This document shows, piece by piece, positions 39,458-48,408 of a stretch of 64,000 nt of DNA. The first letter of the stretch is position 1. Every line of letters begins with the position of its first letter. The notes beneath the pieces are model-generated. The model made no database searches. It saw only the letters and a list, made by a program, of their open reading frames with translations, and was not told the DNA's origin. A program made the position numbers and the translations under genes. This DNA comes from Granulicella tundricola MP5ACTX9 (GTDB lineage: Bacteria; Acidobacteriota; Terriglobia; Terriglobales; Acidobacteriaceae): NCBI RefSeq assembly GCF_000178975.2, contig NC_015064.1, positions 1,488,001 through 1,552,000 of the forward strand, in the 5' to 3' direction.

Positions 39458-40957
39458 AGCGTAGGCGTCGTAAGGGCCGGAGCTGCGTAGGAAGCGGTAG
39501 TGGCTCCAGATGGCGTTGAAGGCGGGGTCCTGCTGAAAGAAGGCGAGCAGGTTGTCGTGACGGTCTTCGAGCTCCTGGCATCGGACGGCGGGGTCCTGGC
39601 AGCGGGCTACGAGGACCAGCTTCGGTTGCCAGTGGGTGAGGTCTTCGACCATCCAGCGGTGTTGCTGGGCGATGAGCTCGGCGCGGCGCAGCGGGGTGAG
39701 TTTGGTGCCGCGAAGGATCGCCGGGAGCGTCCAGAGGTTGTTGGTGCGCTGAGACCACATGAGGCGATAGCGGTAGACGGGCATGATGGCGTCGTCAACC
39801 GAGGTGGTGAGGGTGGCGATGGGGGTGCCTGGGGGTAGGCTGGCGAAGAACGTTGGGTCCGGGGTGTCTATGGCGTAGGTGCGGTCTTCCGTGAATGGGC
39901 GCAGGCTGAAGGGGTAGCCCGAGAAGTGGATGGTGAGGGTCAGGGCTAACACGCCGAGGGCGGCGGTCGCGTAGGGGAACCACGCGGGCGTCGGGATGGG
40001 GTGGGCATCGGTGAGGACGACGAGTTCAAGCGCGAGGGCACAACCGAAGAACGCGATGCCCGGGAGCTGCTGGTAGTACCAGCCCGTGGCCTGGAGGTAA
40101 TAGGCAAGGGTGGCAGCGGTTCCGGCGACGAGGAACAGGGTGATGGTGGGGCGGAGGGTGGTTGCCGGCGCTGATTGAAGGCGCGGGCGGAAAAAGAGTG
40201 CCAAGGCGATCAGGGCCAGGACGTGAAGCTGGAGGGATTCAAGGAAGAGCTGAAAGAGCGTCAGGTGGGCGATGGCCCAGTAGGTCGAAAGCAGGGTGGG
40301 CAGGGTGAGGGTGAAGAAGAGCGGCGTGAGGTGGTGGACGGCAAGCAGGAACGCCGCGCCGGCGAGGAGGATGACGGCGGAGTCGACACGAGGGCGGCGT
40401 CTACGAATCAGGACAGTGATTTCAACGGCGACGAGGACGAGCGCTTGCTGGGGTTTGAGGCAGGCTCCAATCGCAGCCAGCAGCGCCAACGGTGGCGAGG
40501 ACTCAGACGCCGCGGCCAGCACATAAGGCAGGCAGAGCAGAACAGCGAGCTGATCGCGCTGGCCGAGATCCCGCGCCGGGACGATGGCGAAGAGGGTGAC
40601 GAAGGCAAAGGCCAGGAACGCTTTTTGTGACGGGCTGAGGGTGACGCGGAGGCTCAGGATTCGCCAGGAAAGCGTGGCGATCCCAGCTTCGAGCAGCACA
40701 GCCAGGAGCTTGGCGGCGAAGGGGATGCCGAGGTGCAGGCGCTCGGCCATCGCGACCGGGATGGCCGAGAGCCAGACGACGGCGGGAGTGTTGGAGTCGA
40801 AGATCTCCGGCCCATACAGCGTTGCGCCGTGCAGCCAGCGCTGGGCCATCAGCAGGAACCAGAGCTGGTCATGCCCGGCGGCGGGGATCAGCGCCAGCAG
40901 CGCGGCCATGCCGAGAGCGGTAACGGTCAGGATCTGGAGGGTGCGGAGGCTTTTCAC
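39446..40957 (-). CDS. polytopic membrane protein, GT-C-like
   Basis: The 503-residue protein has about ten to twelve transmembrane helices and a soluble C-terminal part of about 140 residues. The first outer loop carries HDQLWFLLMAQRWLHGATLY followed by EIFDSNTPAVVWL, an arrangement seen in lipid-linked-sugar glycosyltransferases of the GT-C fold (compare GT39/GT83/GT87). The convergent neighbour is a GT39-type enzyme, so both may serve the same surface glycan. No family assignment is certain. Confidence 0.72.
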   Translation of the reverse strand: MKSLRTLQILTVTALGMAALLALIPAAGHDQLWFLLMAQRWLHGATLYGPEIFDSNTPAVVWLSAIPVAMAERLHLGIPFAAKLLAVLLEAGIATLSWRILSLRVTLSPSQKAFLAFAFVTLFAIVPARDLGQRDQLAVLLCLPYVLAAASESSPPLALLAAIGACLKPQQALVLVAVEITVLIRRRRPRVDSAVILLAGAAFLLAVHHLTPLFFTLTLPTLLSTYWAIAHLTLFQLFLESLQLHVLALIALALFFRPRLQSAPATTLRPTITLFLVAGTAATLAYYLQATGWYYQQLPGIAFFGCALALELVVLTDAHPIPTPAWFPYATAALGVLALTLTIHFSGYPFSLRPFTEDRTYAIDTPDPTFFASLPPGTPIATLTTSVDDAIMPVYRYRLMWSQRTNNLWTLPAILRGTKLTPLRRAELIAQQHRWMVEDLTHWQPKLVLVARCQDPAVRCQELEDRHDNLLAFFQQDPAFNAIWSHYRFLRSSGPYDAYALLP

Positions 40958-41114
40958 GGAGAATTTTGATCGATAGAAGGAAAACGTTGATCAGGCTGGA
41001 ACGGAAGTTGTCCTGTGTTTGTCATGAAGTGTTCGAAAACAGCGTCTTAGGTGTAATCTGCGGGCGTGGATTGCTGCCTGCAAACGACTGAGCTGCGCGG
41101 GCATAGGGCCTATT

Positions 41115-42158
41115 ATGCGGGATCGGGAACGGTGGAAGAACGGGTTGGGCCGGATGCTGGGGGTGCTCGCGCTTGCGCTGGCGTGTGGACCTCTGGGCCG
41201 GGGACAAGAAAATCCGCTGGATAAGGTGGAGACGTCGATTCCCAAGCCGCCCGCAGCCAAGGCTCCGGCTGCGCCGGAAGATAAGTTGCCGGAGGCCACC
41301 GTGGCCAGGCCCAGGAACGGTGCGAGGCTGCGGCTGGAGGCCAACCTGGTGCTGGTGCCCATGACGGTGACCACGACCGATACCAATCGTCTGGTGACCG
41401 GGCTGGAGGCGACTAACTTCGAGGTCTTCGACAACAACACAGGGCAGGTGATCAAGACGTTCTCCACCCAGGACGCGCCGGTAACGATCGGCATCGTCTT
41501 CGACCTCAGCGGCAGCATGACCTCAAAGTTTGGGCGGGCGCGCAAGGCGCTGAGCGAGTTTCTGCGGACGTCCAACCCGGCGGACGAGTTTTTTGTAGTC
41601 GGTTTCAATGACAAGCCAGCCGTCATCGTGGATTACACATCAGACGTGGAGGATGTGGAGGCCAGGATGGTGATGCTGAAGCCGGAGAACCGCACGGCTC
41701 TGATCGACGCGGTCTACCTGGGCGTCAACAAGCTCAAGGAGGCCAAGTACGACCGCAAGGCGCTGCTCATCGTCTCCGACGGCGGCGACAATCGCAGCCG
41801 CTACACGGAAGGCGAACTCCGCCGCGTGGTGCGGGAGAGCGACGTCCAGATCTACTCCATCGGCATCTACGACGCCTATGCGCCGACCGAGGAGGAGCAA
41901 CTTGGGCCGGTGCTGCTGAAGGACATCTCCGAGATGACCGGCGGGCGCATGTTTCCGGTGACCGACATTGCGGACATGGCGGATATCGCCAGCAGAATCA
42001 GTGCGGAGTTGCGCAACGAGTATGTCATTGGTTACCGTCCAACTGAAGTGAAGAAAGACGGCAACTGGCGTAAATTGAAGGTACGGTTGGTGCCTCCGCC
42101 AGGCTTGCCGGCTATGGATGTTCACTATCGCCAGGGGTACTATGCAGCTTCGCAGTAA
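41115..42158 (+). CDS. secreted VWFA-related protein (acidobacterial type)
   Basis: The 347-residue protein has a signal-peptide region (LGRMLGVLALALACGPLGRG), a Pro/Ala linker, then a beta sandwich (LVLVPMTVTTTDTNRLVTGL, FEVFDNNTGQVIKTF) and a VWA domain with an intact MIDAS: FDLSGSMTSK, then DNKPAV-type loop and LLIVSDGGDNRSRY. The C-terminal YRPTEVKKDGNWRKLKVRLV is typical of the acidobacterial VWFA-related family (TIGR03436 type). Its 3' end overlaps a second, similar gene by 17 bases, so the two are co-translated. The role is unknown; metal-dependent protein binding is expected. Confidence 0.88.
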   Translation: MRDRERWKNGLGRMLGVLALALACGPLGRGQENPLDKVETSIPKPPAAKAPAAPEDKLPEATVARPRNGARLRLEANLVLVPMTVTTTDTNRLVTGLEATNFEVFDNNTGQVIKTFSTQDAPVTIGIVFDLSGSMTSKFGRARKALSEFLRTSNPADEFFVVGFNDKPAVIVDYTSDVEDVEARMVMLKPENRTALIDAVYLGVNKLKEAKYDRKALLIVSDGGDNRSRYTEGELRRVVRESDVQIYSIGIYDAYAPTEEEQLGPVLLKDISEMTGGRMFPVTDIADMADIASRISAELRNEYVIGYRPTEVKKDGNWRKLKVRLVPPPGLPAMDVHYRQGYYAASQ

Positions 42159-43263
42159 CTTTGCAGCACTTTGCGTCATGGGATTGATGGTGGGCGGCGC
42201 GATGGGTGCGGAGGCCCAGACCGCTCCGGCTGTCCCTGCTCAGACGCCGATCCCGGCCCAGACTCCAAGCCAGGTTCCGACCACCGCCCCTCTAAACGTG
42301 GATCGCGACCCCGTGCCGTCCCCCGATCCAGACCCCGCGCCCGGCGTAACCGCGGCCGCACCCACCCAGGGCCCGCAGGTGGAAAAAGGCCAGGGTGGAC
42401 GCTACACCTTGAAACAGGATGCCTTTGAGGTCGTACTGAATGCGTCCGTCATCGATGGCAGCGGCCAGACCATCCAGACACTGCAGCAGGACGCCTTCCA
42501 CGTTTATGAAGACGGTGTCCCGCAGACCATCAACAGCTTCAAGCACCAGGACCTGCCGGTCTCGATCGGCCTCCTGATCGATAGCTCCGGCTCCATGTAC
42601 GACAAGCGCAACGCGGTGGACAAAGCCTCGATCGACCTGGTGAAGCTCTCGAACCCCATGGACGAAGAGTTCCTGGTCGACTTCAGCACCGAGGCCTTCA
42701 TCGACACGGACTTCACCACCAGCGTCGACAAGCTCTCGCAGGGCCTGAGCTACATCAAATCCAGCGGAGGCACCGCGGCGTACGACGCACTGGTCGCCTC
42801 AGCCGACTACCTAACCAAGAACGCCAAGAACACCAAACAGGTGCTGATCATCATCACGGACGGTGAGGACAATGCTTCGAGCGCGACGCTCGAGCAGTCC
42901 ATCCGCCGCATCCAGGATCTCGACGGGCCGGTGATCTACTGCGTGGGTCTGCTCTTCGGTGAGGATACGGATCGGCGCGAGTCCCGCCACGCGCGCAAGG
43001 TGCTGGAGAGCCTGGCGGCTGAGACCGGCGGCCAGGCCTATTTCCCGAAGTCGCTCAAGGAAGTGGACGGCATTGCGGCGGAGGTTGCAGCGGATATCCG
43101 GACCCAGTACACCATCGCCTACCGCTCCACCAATCCGCCCAGCAAGGGCGGCTACCGGCAGGTGCATGTGGAGGCCAAGTCCAAGGGCTTCGGACGCCTG
43201 CAGGTTCGCACGCGCAACGGATACTATCCACGGACAACGACAGGCGCAGTGGCTGCCAAGTAA
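42142..43263 (+). CDS. second secreted VWFA-related protein
   Basis: ATG 42142 (MQLRSNFAALCVMGLMVGGA) starts a signal peptide and has AGGGG four bases before it. The 373-residue protein has a Pro/Gln-rich linker (about 25-75), a beta domain (LQQDAFHVYEDGVPQTINSF) and a VWA domain with a complete MIDAS (IGLLIDSSGSMYDKRNAVDK) and LIIITDGEDNASSATLEQSI. The C-terminus (IRTQYTIAYRSTNPPSKGGY) is the same family tail as in the gene before. The two probably arose by duplication and may form one complex. Confidence 0.88.
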   Translation: MQLRSNFAALCVMGLMVGGAMGAEAQTAPAVPAQTPIPAQTPSQVPTTAPLNVDRDPVPSPDPDPAPGVTAAAPTQGPQVEKGQGGRYTLKQDAFEVVLNASVIDGSGQTIQTLQQDAFHVYEDGVPQTINSFKHQDLPVSIGLLIDSSGSMYDKRNAVDKASIDLVKLSNPMDEEFLVDFSTEAFIDTDFTTSVDKLSQGLSYIKSSGGTAAYDALVASADYLTKNAKNTKQVLIIITDGEDNASSATLEQSIRRIQDLDGPVIYCVGLLFGEDTDRRESRHARKVLESLAAETGGQAYFPKSLKEVDGIAAEVAADIRTQYTIAYRSTNPPSKGGYRQVHVEAKSKGFGRLQVRTRNGYYPRTTTGAVAAK

Positions 43264-43265
43264 AC

Positions 43266-44036
43266 CTACACCGGCAGCAGCGCGGCCATGGTTGGATCGT
43301 CTGCCTCGCCCGATTGGGAGAGGTTCTGAGCTGTCTGAAACTCAATCAGGGCGGATCGCGTTCCCGGTCCCATCGAGCCGTCAATCCCATGCGGGTCCAG
43401 GTTGTTGAAGGTGAGATACACCTGCGCGGAGCGGACGTGAAGATCCGGTGAAGCCCCCGCATTGATCTTCTGGTAGAAGCCGTTCAACTGCACGTCATAG
43501 TGGTTGATGACGTAGTTTGCGCCGTTGTATCCGCGTGCAAACGACTGCCAGTCGTGCACGGCAAGAAAGCGGTTGAGCTTGTTGCCCAGGATGAAGCCGC
43601 CCACGGCTGCGAGCTGCGCATCCTCTGAATCGCACATGTCCGCGACCATCGTCTCCACGTCCGGAAAGCCCGCCACCGCAAAGTTCGCGCCCATCACCTG
43701 CCCGATGCCCCAAGACGCGCTCATCAGCGCCGCATGGCGGTTCAGCGCGACGGCCTCGGCCAGCCGAACGTACTGATTCGCACCACCCATGCCGTAGCCG
43801 CCGGGCGTCGGCGAGCTGATGCCGGGGTGGCTCGCGTCGTACGCGCCCTGGGTCAGGCGGGAGAAGAAATGGCGCTCGAACAGGATCTGCGGACGGCGAT
43901 CCTGGAGGAAGCCCGCACCGTGCGTTTCGACCGAGACGACGGTCTGGATCTCGGCGCTTCCCACGCCAAGCTTCTGCGCGACATCAGCCAGTCCGTCGGC
44001 GCTCAACGCAAGGCTTTTTCCAACAAAATCAGGCAT
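43266..44036 (-). CDS. DUF3380 muramidase with a peptidoglycan-binding domain
   Basis: The 256-residue protein has an N-terminal N-acetylmuramidase (DUF3380) domain: LGVGSAEIQTVVSVETHGAG with the presumed catalytic Glu, RPQILFERHFFSRLTQGAYD, SASWGIGQVMGANFAVAGF and HDWQSFARGYNGANYVINHY. The last 70 residues match a peptidoglycan-binding_1 domain (GIDGSMGPGTRSALIEFQTA). No signal peptide is present, as in phage endolysins and type VI muramidase effectors. No holin, phage or immunity gene is adjacent. ATG 44036 was chosen over 44039 because of the GGAG spacing. A good promoter lies at 44174-44202. Confidence 0.85.
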   Translation of the reverse strand: MPDFVGKSLALSADGLADVAQKLGVGSAEIQTVVSVETHGAGFLQDRRPQILFERHFFSRLTQGAYDASHPGISSPTPGGYGMGGANQYVRLAEAVALNRHAALMSASWGIGQVMGANFAVAGFPDVETMVADMCDSEDAQLAAVGGFILGNKLNRFLAVHDWQSFARGYNGANYVINHYDVQLNGFYQKINAGASPDLHVRSAQVYLTFNNLDPHGIDGSMGPGTRSALIEFQTAQNLSQSGEADDPTMAALLPV

Positions 44037-44173
44037 CATCTTCTCCAGGCAAGGTAGGGAATCAGGGGTGGGACAGGCGTAAGTGCTGCCATAAAAGACA
44101 GCGGACGCAACAGTGTAAGCGAGGTGGACGGGCCCGGGTCGATCGATGAAAAGCTACTTGAATCGGTAGCGCT

Positions 44174-44202
44174 AAACTAGTGAACCACAAGTGCTCTGTC
44201 AA
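44174..44202 (-). promoter_or_regulatory. sigma-70-type promoter of the DUF3380 gene
   Basis: On the minus strand TTGACA (44202-44197), a 17-base spacer and TAGTTT (44179-44174) form a near-consensus promoter, rare in such GC-rich DNA. It implies a leader of about 130 bases before the muramidase gene. Confidence 0.45.
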
Positions 44203-44231
44203 TTGGAAAAGACAAGCGCCGGGGCCGAGAG

Positions 44232-46586
44232 TTACTCCGGGCGTTCCGGCCATGCGTGCCTCGGATACCGCCTCATCAGCTCACGCCGCACCTGCGGATA
44301 GAGCCGCGTCCAGAAGCCTTCGAGGTCGGTGGTCGTCTGCACGGCGCGGTGGTTGGGCGCAAGCAGATGCACCACCACCGGCGTGCGTCCGGGGCCGATA
44401 CGCGGCGTCTCCGTCATGCCAAAAAAATCCTGCAGGCGCGACGCGATCCAGGGCGGCTTGCCGGTCTCGTAGTGGACCTTGGTCTGCCGGCCGCTGGGCA
44501 GCTTGACGCTGGTAGGCGCGGCCTCGCGCAGCTTGCTCTGGCCGGCAGCCTGTTCGAGCATCGCCAGCAAATCAGCCGATGAGTTCTTCAGCTCCGCAAA
44601 GCTGCGCTTGCCAAAGCATAGATCGTTGAGGACCGCTGAAAGATCAGGCGGGGTGATGCCTGCAACCTCGATGCGGGCGTTCAGATCCGCAAGCGCAGCC
44701 TCCTCGACGAAGCGCGTGACTCCGACCTCCAGCATCTTCTCCGCAAGCAACGCCGCCGCAGCCTCCGGGGCTGGCATACTGTCGCGCGACTCCTGCACGA
44801 TCAGCTCTTCGTAGAGCAGCGTTTCAACCGCCTCGACCCGCTCGGCCGTGCGATGCCAGCTCAAACTGGAGACCTCGCGCATGCGTTCAGGGAAGAGGTC
44901 GATGAGCCACTCCGGCTCGATGCGCGCGGTCATACGGATCAGCGGCAGCGGCTTCTCGGTGCGGTCCTCCACCTCCAGCGCGACCATGAACTCATAAGGC
45001 GGCGGCTCGCCGTCCAGCTCCGCCGAACCGCCGGAAGACAGCAGCACCTGGCTCCCCGCACGCAGCCGAGCCACACGATCCGGATGGCCGCTGAGGACTG
45101 AAAGCAGCAGCGCGTCGTCATCGTCTCTGCCCTCCTTCGCATGGGCAATCCTGCCGAGCTGCTTCTGCAGTTGCAGCGTCCGCCCATCATGCTCGGCCTC
45201 CAACGCCGTCAACAGATCATGCTGCGGGCTGCGTTCGCCGGAGCTCAACATCGCCGCCGCCAGGCATCCCTGCGCGCCCACGCCGCGCGCCTGAGACTCA
45301 ACCACCAGCCGCGCCAGCCGAGGCGGCAGGGGATAGCGCGACATCTTCTCCGCCATCGCGCCCACCGCCCCGAGGCCATCCAGCAGCTTCTCCGCACGCT
45401 CCACCGCCGGGGGTGGCGGCGCGTCGAGCCAGTCGATTTCATCGAAGCCCGCAAGCCCCATGACCCGCAGCGCCAGGCATAACTGCGCAAGGTCGCTCCG
45501 GACGATCTCCGGCGCGTCATGATCCGCACGTTGCCGGTAGTCCTCCTCGGAGTAGAGCCGCAGCACGCGTCCAGGGCCGGTACGTCCTGCGCGTCCCGCC
45601 CGCTGCCGCGCCGAGGCCTTGCTGACCCGGCTAACGGCCAGCGTCGGCAGCCCTGTCCACGGCGAATACGACGCCACCCGCGCCAGCCCGCTATCGATCA
45701 CCGCCGACACGCCGTCGATCGTCACCGAGCTCTCCGCAACATTCGTCGCCAGAATCAGCTTGCGTTCAGCCGAAGGCGAGACCACACGATCCTGCTCTGC
45801 GGGCGTGAGGTCACCATGCAGTTGCAGCACGATCATCCCGGCCTTCCGCGCCACCGTCTCACACTCCCGCATAGCCTTGCGAATCTCCGCCGCGCCCGGC
45901 AAAAACACCAGAATGTGCCCGGATGATTCATCCTTCGTCAGCAGTTCAACCCCATGCCTGACCTGCGCGGCCAGCGTCAGTGGAGAGTACGGCATATGCC
46001 GCACCGCAAGCTCAAACAGCCGTCCCTCAGACCGCAGCATCGGGCAGCCGCCCAGGTACTCCGAGACCGCCGCAGCCTCCAGCGTCGCCGACATCACCAC
46101 GATCCGCAGCTCAGGCCGCGAGACCTGCAATCGCTTCAGCAACGCCAGCGCCAGGTCGCCATCGAGATGCCGTTCATGGAACTCGTCCAGCACCACCGCA
46201 TCCACGCCCTTCAGCGTGGGGTCGCCGATCAACCGCCGCGTCAGAATACCTTCGGTCACAAAGCGCAGCCGCGTGCGTGGGCCGCTGACCTCCTCAAACC
46301 GCACCTGGTACCCGACCGTCCCACCCACCTCTTCACCCAGCTCCGCAGCCACCCGCCGCGCCGCCAGCCGAGCCGCAATCCGCCTCGGCTCCAGCACCAG
46401 GATCTCGCCCTGCACCAGCCCCAGCAGCGCCGGCGGCACGCGCGTCGTCTTACCCGCGCCGGGTGCGGCCTCGATCACAAGGTTGGGAGTGCGCGCCAGC
46501 GAAGACAGAATCGCAGGTAGAATCTCGTCGATGGGAAGTGCGAAAGGTACAGCAGCTTTTTGAGTCACCGGCTTCCATCGGAACAC
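44232..46586 (-). CDS. hrpB: ATP-dependent helicase HrpB
   Basis: The 784-residue DEAH/RHA helicase has motif I in VIEAAPGAGKTTRVPPALLG, II as VVLDEFHERHLDGDLALALL, III as VVMSATLEAAAVSEYLGG, and V-VI as LILATNVAESSVTIDGVSAV with RQRAGRAGRTGPGRVLRLYS. The HA2-like region and the specific HrpB C-terminal domain (RIGPGRTPVVVHLLAPNHRA, RRELMRRYPRHAWPERPE) follow. The HrpB reaction is an NTP-driven RNA unwinding whose cell role is unclear. It is divergent from the SDR gene at 46694. The annotated GTG at 46586 is the farthest start; GTG 46568 is also possible. Confidence 0.95.
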   Translation of the reverse strand: MFRWKPVTQKAAVPFALPIDEILPAILSSLARTPNLVIEAAPGAGKTTRVPPALLGLVQGEILVLEPRRIAARLAARRVAAELGEEVGGTVGYQVRFEEVSGPRTRLRFVTEGILTRRLIGDPTLKGVDAVVLDEFHERHLDGDLALALLKRLQVSRPELRIVVMSATLEAAAVSEYLGGCPMLRSEGRLFELAVRHMPYSPLTLAAQVRHGVELLTKDESSGHILVFLPGAAEIRKAMRECETVARKAGMIVLQLHGDLTPAEQDRVVSPSAERKLILATNVAESSVTIDGVSAVIDSGLARVASYSPWTGLPTLAVSRVSKASARQRAGRAGRTGPGRVLRLYSEEDYRQRADHDAPEIVRSDLAQLCLALRVMGLAGFDEIDWLDAPPPPAVERAEKLLDGLGAVGAMAEKMSRYPLPPRLARLVVESQARGVGAQGCLAAAMLSSGERSPQHDLLTALEAEHDGRTLQLQKQLGRIAHAKEGRDDDDALLLSVLSGHPDRVARLRAGSQVLLSSGGSAELDGEPPPYEFMVALEVEDRTEKPLPLIRMTARIEPEWLIDLFPERMREVSSLSWHRTAERVEAVETLLYEELIVQESRDSMPAPEAAAALLAEKMLEVGVTRFVEEAALADLNARIEVAGITPPDLSAVLNDLCFGKRSFAELKNSSADLLAMLEQAAGQSKLREAAPTSVKLPSGRQTKVHYETGKPPWIASRLQDFFGMTETPRIGPGRTPVVVHLLAPNHRAVQTTTDLEGFWTRLYPQVRRELMRRYPRHAWPERPE

Positions 46587-46693
46587 GCCCGCCGGGCAGG
46601 GTCAATGCGCGTGGACGGCAGGGAAGCCGCCGAATCTTTGAATCGACCAGCACCCCAGATGTGTCTATGAACATGCAGCAGAAGGAGAGTTTC

Positions 46694-47449
46694 ATGGCAG
46701 AGCAGCAGGCAGAACAGAAGAAGGTCGCGCTCATCTCGGGCGCGAACCGTGGCATTGGCTTTGAGACCGCGCGTCAGCTCGGACAGCAAGGCGTCAGCGT
46801 CGTGCTCGGCGCACGCACCCTCCAGGCCGCGGAGTATGCCGCCGGCATCCTCAAGGGTGAAGGCATCGATGCCTATGGCGTCAAGCTGGACGTCACCGAC
46901 GTGGAAGACCGCCGCAACGCAGCCGCATACATCCTCAAGCACTTCAGCAAGCTCGACATCCTGATCAACAACGCCGGCATCGGCGCGGAGGGCGGCATGT
47001 TCAACGCCGCCAAGCCCAGCACCACCTCACCGCAGGAGCTTGAGGGGATCTTCGCGACGAACGTCTTCGCCGTCGTCTATCTCACCAATGAGCTGCTCCC
47101 GCTGATCCGCAAGAGCGACGCCGGCCGCATTGTCAACCTGTCCAGCATCCTCGGGTCGCTGACCCTGCACGCGGACCCCAAGAGCCCCATCGCAGGCATC
47201 AAGCTGCTGGCGTACGACGCGTCCAAGTCCGCACTGAACGCCTACACCATCCACCTGGCGGCAGAGCTCAAGGACACTCCCATCAAGGTCAACTCCGCCC
47301 ACCCCGGCTGGGTCAAGACGGAGATGGGCACGGACGCCGCACCCATGGAGATCGTGGACGGTGCCAAGACCAGCGTCACCCTTGCACTGCTGGGACCGGA
47401 CGGCCCCACCGGCCGCTTCATCCACATGGGCGACGAGCTCCCCTGGTAG
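46694..47449 (+). CDS. SDR-family NAD(P)-dependent oxidoreductase
   Basis: ATG 46694 has AAGGAGAG upstream and gives 251 residues. The classical SDR motifs are present: VALISGANRGIGFETARQLG (cofactor loop), ILINNAGIGAEGG, the catalytic Ser in NLSSILGSL and Y-x3-K in LAYDASKSALNAYTIHLA. AHPGWVKTEMGTDAAPMEIV in the C-terminal part points to carbonyl-reductase-like short-chain enzymes. The substrate cannot be assigned. A clear terminator ends its transcript. Confidence 0.92.
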   Translation: MAEQQAEQKKVALISGANRGIGFETARQLGQQGVSVVLGARTLQAAEYAAGILKGEGIDAYGVKLDVTDVEDRRNAAAYILKHFSKLDILINNAGIGAEGGMFNAAKPSTTSPQELEGIFATNVFAVVYLTNELLPLIRKSDAGRIVNLSSILGSLTLHADPKSPIAGIKLLAYDASKSALNAYTIHLAAELKDTPIKVNSAHPGWVKTEMGTDAAPMEIVDGAKTSVTLALLGPDGPTGRFIHMGDELPW

Positions 47450-47472
47450 CCTGCCCCCGCAACCCAAACAAA

Positions 47473-47503
47473 AAAAGCCACCCCGCAAAGGGTGGCTTTT
47501 CTC
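47473..47503 (+). terminator. rho-independent terminator, possibly bidirectional
   Basis: AAAAGCCACCC (47473-47483) pairs with GGGTGGCTTTT (47490-47500) around CGCAAA. Runs of A before and T after make it usable for the SDR gene and for the convergent gene that ends at 47527. Confidence 0.92.
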
Positions 47504-47526
47504 ATGCTGTGAAGCCGTGCAACGAT

Positions 47527-48174
47527 CTAGCCGCGTCCGCAGCCATGCGTAAAGACCAGCGGCTTGCGCCACTCCTCCAACGTCGCATAGGCCACGCAGC
47601 TCGCACCCGTCTCCGTGTTCAATCGCCAGGTCAGGTTGCCTTCGCGATACCACTGATACTCGCCCCGTCCGGCAAACGCCGCGCCGTTGGGAGGGATGGG
47701 CTGCAGCGTGTCCCGCCCAAAGTCGGGCCGGTCGGAACGCCGGCCGGGGTCGTCGAAGCGGCGCTGCTGGTCGTCAAAGCGGTGGTCATTTGCGTGATCG
47801 AAGCCACGATCGTCCGCACGGTCGTGCCCGCGATCGTCCGCATAGCCGCCGTCACGCTCCGGGATGCGGAAGCGCTGGTTCGGATCGTTATCCGGCACCG
47901 GCTGGCCGCCACCGTCATCAAACCGCCGCCCGTTTTCGCCGTTATGCCGATCCTGCTCCGTGCCCCTGAAGTCGAACTTATGTTCGCTTTGGCCGTCGGC
48001 GGTTTCGCCCGCGTTCTCACGCTTGAAGGCGCTCTCCTGCTCGGGCGAAAGGCAGCCCGTGCAACTGACGTTGCCGTCGTCCATACGCTGGCGATGCTCG
48101 TAGTTCTTCCACGCGTAGTAGCAGCTCACCACCAGAATTACGATCAAGATCAAAACCAGAATCCGTCGAGCCAT
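47527..48174 (-). CDS. membrane-anchored Asp/Arg-rich low-complexity protein
   Basis: The start MARRILVLILIVILVVSCYY at 48174, with GGAGGAATT before it, gives 215 residues. One N-terminal helix anchors or exports the protein. The middle (about 95-150) is a run of short D/R/H repeats (DDRGHDRADDRGFDHANDHR), probably disordered. The final 50 residues are a compact domain with YQWYREGNLTWRLNTETGAS and two Cys that could form a disulfide. No family is recognised. The repeat region has a plain coding pattern and no frameshift. Confidence 0.75.
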   Translation of the reverse strand: MARRILVLILIVILVVSCYYAWKNYEHRQRMDDGNVSCTGCLSPEQESAFKRENAGETADGQSEHKFDFRGTEQDRHNGENGRRFDDGGGQPVPDNDPNQRFRIPERDGGYADDRGHDRADDRGFDHANDHRFDDQQRRFDDPGRRSDRPDFGRDTLQPIPPNGAAFAGRGEYQWYREGNLTWRLNTETGASCVAYATLEEWRKPLVFTHGCGRG

Positions 48175-48408
48175 CCAATTCCTCCAAAGGCGATTCAGCA
48201 AAGGCAATCTAACCAGGGCAGCGGCACAGGCGTAACGATCCGCCCAGGCTGCCCCAATGCAAGTGCAAATGTTTTCCCTGCTATGCTCCCACACTAACCC
48301 AGCGCACGCCACAAGCGGAATGTCTTTTCGCTAATCTTTTTCATTTGCCCCCGCCCGGAACACCTTTCTCGCTGTCCTCCGCCCGGCCCGGACGAGTATG
48401 ATTAGAGG

